NCBI GenBank assembly: GCA_900554835.1
Contig: USJD01000065.1
Location: 1 to 17,508, forward strand
From: an uncultured Prevotella sp.
GTDB taxonomy: Bacteria > Bacteroidota > Bacteroidia > Bacteroidales > Bacteroidaceae
Direction of reading: 5' to 3'
DNA: 17,508 nt
The notes below the pieces were generated by a model. It was not told where the DNA came from. It did no database searches and saw only the letters and a program-made list of their open reading frames with translations. Shown here piece after piece: positions 14,239-17,508 of this stretch. Each line of letters starts with the position of its first letter. The first letter of the stretch is position 1. The translations under genes were made by a program, and so were the position numbers.

Positions 14239-15744
14239 ATGCCAGATAATCGAAAAAAAAATAATGGAAAAAAGGGAACTTCCCCAATTGATCCTAATTT
14301 CGCACATGTGCAGCCTCAGGCCGTTGAAATCGAAAGGGTAGTGCTCGGTGCTTTGATGGTTGACTCTGATGCCTTTTCTGTGGTATCGGAGCTGCTGAAG
14401 CCTGAAACCTTCTACGAGCCTCGCCATCAGAAGATATACGAGGCTATCCGTAATATGAACATGGACGAACGTCCTGTGGATATTATGACGCTCAATGATG
14501 AACTCTCCAAGATGGGCGAGATTGACAAAGTGGGTGGTGTGGACTATCTGATGGAGATTTCTTCACAGGTGGCTTCTGCTGCTCATGTGGAATCTCATGC
14601 CCGTATCCTGGCGGAGAAATATATGCAGCGACAGCTGATTCACTTTGCTGGTGACATAGAAACGAAAGCCTATGACAGCAGCGTGGATGTGGATGAACTG
14701 ATGCAGCAGGCGGAAGGATCCTTGTTCCAGATTTCGCAGAACAATATGAAACAAGACTTTACGCAGGTGGCTCCTGTAGTAAAGAATGCTGTGGAAATTC
14801 TGCAACGAGCTGCCAGCAATAAGGGTGGTCTTACCGGTATTCCTACTGGTTATGCCGGTATGGATGAGATTACTTCAGGATGGCAGGCTTCCGATCTGGT
14901 GATTATCGCGGGACGTCCTGCCATGGGTAAAACTTCCTTTGCGCTGAGTATTGCCAAGAATGTGGCTGTAGATTATGGGGTTCCTATCGGCTTCTTCTCT
15001 CTTGAAATGAATAACGTCCAGTTGGTCAACCGTCTTATTAGTAATGTATGCGAGGTCTCTGGACGTAAGATTCTGAATGGTCAGCTGGATCCTTCTGACT
15101 GGGAACGACTGGACAAGAGAATAGGCAGACTGACCGATGCTCCTATCTATGTGGATGATACACCGGGTCTCTCTGTGTTTGAATTGAGAACTAAGGCTCG
15201 CCGACTGGTACGCGAAAAAGGGGTCAAGATTATCATGATCGACTACTTGCAGCTGATGAATGCCAACGGTATGAAATTCGGCAGCCGACAGGAGGAAGTC
15301 TCTACCATTTCCCGATCTCTCAAGGGTCTTGCCAAGGAGCTGGATATTCCTGTCTTGGCTTTGTCTCAGTTGAGCCGTAACGTAGAAAACCGTGAGGGAC
15401 TTGAGGGAAAACGCCCACAGCTGAGTGACCTCCGTGAGTCTGGAGCCATCGAGCAGGATGCCGATATGGTACTCTTCGTACACCGTCCGGAGTATTATCA
15501 CATCTATCAGGATGAAAAGGGAAACGACCTCCATGGTATGGCACAGATCATTATCGCCAAGCACCGCAAAGGTTCTACGGGAGATGTGTTGCTCAACTTC
15601 CGTGGAGAGTTTACCCGTTTCCAGGATCCTACCGAGGCGGCAGCTCCATCACCTACAGCTGATGGTGGTGGTGAAATTGTAGGTTCACGTATGAATGGAG
15701 GTGGCGCGTTACCTCCTCCTCCTCCAGGCGACTTGCCTTTCTAA
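14239..15744 (+). CDS. dnaB: Replicative DNA helicase DnaB
   Basis: The 501-residue protein is the hexameric 5'-3' helicase of the replication fork. The N-terminal primase-binding domain (about 22-125) opens with QAVEIERVVLGALM. The RecA-like motor domain has Walker A GRPAMGKTS (225-233), the FFSLEM glutamate (E256), Walker B IIMIDYLQL (D335), LSQLSR (Q377), and the KHRKGSTG arginine-finger region (R443). The block RPQLSDLRESGAIEQDAD is characteristic of DnaB. No intein interrupts it. The C-terminal tail after residue 463 is disordered-looking: Ala/Pro/Gly-rich, a six-proline run (492-496 plus flank), and a final GDLPF that resembles the SSB C-terminal tip. It lies 66 bp after the TPR gene, with no clear promoter or hairpin between them. 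It is followed by 144 bp without a gene. I see no convincing intrinsic terminator after it. Confidence 0.97.
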   Translation: MPDNRKKNNGKKGTSPIDPNFAHVQPQAVEIERVVLGALMVDSDAFSVVSELLKPETFYEPRHQKIYEAIRNMNMDERPVDIMTLNDELSKMGEIDKVGGVDYLMEISSQVASAAHVESHARILAEKYMQRQLIHFAGDIETKAYDSSVDVDELMQQAEGSLFQISQNNMKQDFTQVAPVVKNAVEILQRAASNKGGLTGIPTGYAGMDEITSGWQASDLVIIAGRPAMGKTSFALSIAKNVAVDYGVPIGFFSLEMNNVQLVNRLISNVCEVSGRKILNGQLDPSDWERLDKRIGRLTDAPIYVDDTPGLSVFELRTKARRLVREKGVKIIMIDYLQLMNANGMKFGSRQEEVSTISRSLKGLAKELDIPVLALSQLSRNVENREGLEGKRPQLSDLRESGAIEQDADMVLFVHRPEYYHIYQDEKGNDLHGMAQIIIAKHRKGSTGDVLLNFRGEFTRFQDPTEAAAPSPTADGGGEIVGSRMNGGGALPPPPPGDLPF

Positions 15745-15830
15745 ATTTGCACAAATATTACGATTTTGGGTATAAATTTACGCTCCGAATACTAAATTGT
15801 TATCTTTTAGATTAAAAAAGTGATAAATTG

Positions 15831-15863
15831 TTTGTTCATATCGAATAAATATATTACCTTTGC
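15831..15863 (+). promoter_or_regulatory. Consensus Bacteroidota promoter for the leu leader and leuA
   Basis: The -33 box TTTG (15831-15834) and the -7 element TACCTTTGC (15855-15863) are 20 bp apart, the optimal spacing for the primary Bacteroidota sigma factor. Transcription should start near 15869, about 20 nt before the leader-peptide ATG and about 220 nt before leuA. The region from the dnaB stop (15744) to here is A/T-rich and holds nothing else I can name. Confidence 0.85.
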
Positions 15864-15888
15864 AATCGTAAATTAAAAAATAAGGATT

Positions 15889-15975
15889 ATGGCAATTGAA
15901 ACATTGAACATTAGCAGCATTATTATTCGACTTCGACTGCAGTTTGTAGGCGGAAGTGATGAGGTATGCGTATAG
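15889..15975 (+). CDS. Branched-chain-amino-acid leader peptide (28 aa) upstream of leuA
   Basis: A 28-codon ORF begins with ATG at 15889, preceded by AAGGA at 15882-15886, and ends with TAG at 15973-15975. The peptide begins MAIETLNISSIIIRLRLQ and continues FVGGSDEVCV. Of 28 residues, 5 are Ile (all ATT), 3 Leu and 3 Val, with the cluster Ile-Ile-Ile-Arg-Leu-Arg-Leu at codons 11-17 (15919-15939). This is the composition expected of a ribosome-stalling control peptide for leucine/isoleucine/valine synthesis genes, comparable in logic to enterobacterial leuL, ilvL and ivbL. Two Arg codons are CGA, which may also slow translation. It ends 20 bp before a strong terminator and its coding sequence contains the antiterminator strand. 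It lies 116 bp upstream of leuA on the same strand. Translation is inferred, not shown. Confidence 0.82.
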   Translation: MAIETLNISSIIIRLRLQFVGGSDEVCV

Positions 15976-16013
15976 TTCATGGATTATGATATAATAAGCC
16001 TTTCCACTTCCGT
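15950..16013 (+). promoter_or_regulatory. Antiterminator pairing of the leuA attenuator
   Basis: CGGAAGTG at 15951-15958, inside the leader ORF, is exactly complementary to CACTTCCG at 16005-16012 in the terminator's left arm. A flanking G-U pair (15950 with 16013) and a second short helix (15961-15964 with 15999-16002) can extend it. A competing upstream segment ACTTC (15930-15934), at the Arg-Leu codons, pairs with GAAGT (15953-15957). These are the 1:2, 2:3 and 3:4 alternatives of a classical attenuator. A ribosome stalled on the Ile/Leu codons would mask segment 1 and favour the antiterminator; one that reaches the stop would cover the region around segment 2. Confidence 0.75.
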
Positions 16014-16036
16014 ATAGAAGTGTGAAAGGCTTTTTT
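15996..16036 (+). terminator. Intrinsic terminator (attenuator) between leader peptide and leuA
   Basis: AAGCCTTTCCACTTC (15996-16010) pairs with GAAGTGTGAAAGGCTT (16017-16032) as a 15-bp stem with one bulged T and a six-base loop. It is followed by a run of six Ts (16031-16036). It is placed between a promoter and the leuA start with no gene end nearby except the 28-codon leader, so its purpose is most simply conditional termination ahead of leuA. Confidence 0.9.
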
Positions 16037-16091
16037 GTTAAAAACTTCGGTTGTCTTCTTAGGTATAGAATAATAAAAATAAGATATTGAT

Positions 16092-17508
16092 ATGAGTGAC
16101 AGATTATTTATTTTCGACACAACCCTGCGAGATGGTGAGCAGGTGCCTGGATGTCAGTTGAACACAGTGGAAAAAATTCAAGTGGCAAAGCAGTTGGAAC
16201 AACTAGGTGTTGACGTTATCGAAGCTGGTTTCCCTATTTCAAGTCCAGGTGATTTCAATTCTGTTGTGGAGATTTCTAAAGCCGTGACTTGGCCTACGAT
16301 TTGTGCCCTTACTCGTGCGGTGGAGAAAGATATTGACTGTGCTGCCGAGGCTTTGAAGTATGCTAAGCATAAGCGTATTCATACGGGTATCGGTACAAGC
16401 GATAGCCATATCAAATATAAGTTCAATTCTAATCGTGAAGAAATCATCGAGCGTGCTGTTGCTGCTGTAAAGTATGCTAAAAAATACGTCGAGGATGTGG
16501 AATTCTATGCGGAGGATGCTGGACGTACGGATAATGAGTATCTGGCTCGCGTGGTTGAAGCGGTCGTAAAGGCTGGTGCTACGGTTGTGAATATTCCTGA
16601 TACTACTGGCTATTGCCTTCCTGAGGAATATGGTGCTAAAATCAAGTATCTGATGGAGCATGTGGATGGTATTGAAAATGCCCGTATTTCTACTCACTGT
16701 CATAATGACCTCGGTATGGCAACTGCCAATACGCTCCAAGGTGTGTTGAATGGTGCCCGTCAGGTGGAGGTTACGATGAATGGTATCGGTGAACGTGCTG
16801 GTAATACTTCTCTTGAGGAGATTGCCATGATTCTGAAGTGCCACAAGCATCTCAATATTGATACCAATATTAATACGACTAAGATTGTTCCGATGTCTCG
16901 TATGGTGAGCAGTCTGATGAATATGCCTGTTCAGCCTAACAAGGCTATCGTGGGCCGTAATGCTTTTGCTCACTCTTCTGGTATCCATCAGGATGGTGTG
17001 TTGAAGAATGTTCAGACTTACGAGATTATTGATCCTAAGGATGTGGGATTGGATGATAATGCTATCGTATTGACAGCTCGCTCTGGTCGTGCGGCATTGA
17101 AGTATCGTCTCCATGTAAATGGTGTCAATGTGGACGATGAAGAGAAACTCGATAAGATTTACAAGAAGTTCCTCCAGTTGGCTGATAAGAAGAAGGAGGT
17201 GACAGACGAGGATGTATTGATGCTCGCTGGTGCTGATTCTGCTGACAAGCATGGTGTTCAGCTCGACTGGTTGCAGGTTACTACTGGTAAGGGTGTCAAG
17301 AGTGTGGCAAGCATCGGTCTCAATATCGCTGGTCAGAAGTTTGAGGCTGCATCTTCTGGTAATGGTCCTGTGGATGCTGCTATCCGTGCCCTCAAGAAGG
17401 TGATAACCAAGGAAATGAACCTTAAAGAGTTCACTATTCAGGCTATTGATAAGGGCTCTGACGATGTAGGTAAGGTTCATATGCAGGTAGAATACGGTGG
17501 TCATGTTT
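16092..17508 (+). CDS. leuA: 2-isopropylmalate synthase LeuA (3' end outside the window)
   Basis: The frame is open from ATG 16092 to the window edge, giving 472 codons. The enzyme condenses acetyl-CoA with 2-oxoisovalerate to form 2-isopropylmalate, the first committed step of leucine synthesis. Seen: the catalytic opening FDTTLRDGEQVPG (residues 8-20, with R13 and metal-binding D14), GFPISSPGDF, the metal-binding STHCHNDLG (H202 and H204), the NGIGERAGNTSLEE block and HSSGIHQDG. The C-terminal leucine-sensing domain starts around residue 390 (LDWLQVTTGKGVKS) and is nearly complete. It includes SSGNGPVDAAIRAL, so feedback inhibition by leucine is likely in addition to transcriptional attenuation. 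Family length is near 500, so perhaps 20-40 residues are missing here. Homocitrate and citramalate synthases are related, but these motifs and the leader favour LeuA. The long reverse-strand frame over it is a shadow. Confidence 0.95.
   Translation, partial: MSDRLFIFDTTLRDGEQVPGCQLNTVEKIQVAKQLEQLGVDVIEAGFPISSPGDFNSVVEISKAVTWPTICALTRAVEKDIDCAAEALKYAKHKRIHTGIGTSDSHIKYKFNSNREEIIERAVAAVKYAKKYVEDVEFYAEDAGRTDNEYLARVVEAVVKAGATVVNIPDTTGYCLPEEYGAKIKYLMEHVDGIENARISTHCHNDLGMATANTLQGVLNGARQVEVTMNGIGERAGNTSLEEIAMILKCHKHLNIDTNINTTKIVPMSRMVSSLMNMPVQPNKAIVGRNAFAHSSGIHQDGVLKNVQTYEIIDPKDVGLDDNAIVLTARSGRAALKYRLHVNGVNVDDEEKLDKIYKKFLQLADKKKEVTDEDVLMLAGADSADKHGVQLDWLQVTTGKGVKSVASIGLNIAGQKFEAASSGNGPVDAAIRALKKVITKEMNLKEFTIQAIDKGSDDVGKVHMQVEYGGHV

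Noticed and set aside
15745..15830. Possible terminator after dnaB
   Set aside because: Only the short self-complementary AAATTT motifs are seen; there is no stable stem with a T-run. I cannot support a terminator.
15979..16017. 12-codon ORF starting just after the leader peptide and running through the terminator's left arm
   Set aside because: It has no ribosome site, overlaps the terminator stem, and is too short to judge. The 28-codon leader explains the region better. Translation of it would disrupt the terminator, so it is worth remembering if profiling shows reads there.
16239..17504. 421-codon open frame on the minus strand
   Set aside because: It is the antisense shadow of leuA, whose plus-strand frame shows all catalytic motifs. 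The reverse product is a His/Thr/Ile-rich sequence without recognisable domains.

Overview
The window looks like a chromosomal segment from a gut-type Bacteroidota, most likely a Prevotella/Segatella relative. I infer this from three things: recurrent -7 elements of the form TAnnTTTG (TACTTTTGC, TACCTTTGC), two of them with a TTTG -33 box 20 bp upstream; A/T-rich intergenic DNA with few Shine-Dalgarno sequences; and the gene content (exported GH29 fucosidase and S9 peptidase, ftsK followed by a lolA-like gene). No rRNA, tRNA, CRISPR array, insertion sequence or phage gene was seen, and the region reads as ordinary core chromosome.

Layout. Bases 122-5654 (plus strand) carry a small FMN nitroreductase, an exported alpha-L-fucosidase (GH29), an exported PAP2-type phosphatase and an exported S9 prolyl-oligopeptidase-like protease. 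A hairpin terminator at 5643-5680 serves both strands. Bases 5687-9026 (minus strand) hold ftsK, followed downstream by a LolA-like periplasmic protein. An unusual hairpin with a promoter element in its loop lies between them. A divergent promoter region (9027-9188) separates ftsK from a plus-strand cluster: a DEDDy 3'-5' exonuclease, an RlmI-type 23S rRNA methyltransferase, an orphan solute-binding lipoprotein, a 709-residue TPR protein and the replicative helicase DnaB. After a 144-bp spacer comes leuA (2-isopropylmalate synthase), cut by the right edge.

The most interesting signal is upstream of leuA. A consensus promoter at 15831-15863 leads into a 28-codon ORF (15889-15975) whose product is packed with branched-chain residues (5 Ile, 3 Leu, 3 Val, including Ile-Ile-Ile-Arg-Leu-Arg-Leu). 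A strong intrinsic terminator (15996-16036) follows. An 8-nt segment inside the ORF (15951-15958) is exactly complementary to the terminator's left arm (16005-16012). A shorter upstream segment at the Ile/Leu codons can pair with the same stretch. This is the full layout of a ribosome-mediated transcription attenuator sensing Ile/Leu supply, in a phylum where such control is much less described than in enterobacteria.

Other points of note: an identical 21-bp element in two unrelated intergenic regions, three tandem dyad motifs before the fucosidase gene, and a DnaB C-terminus ending in a proline run plus Asp-Leu-Pro-Phe that resembles the tip of SSB.
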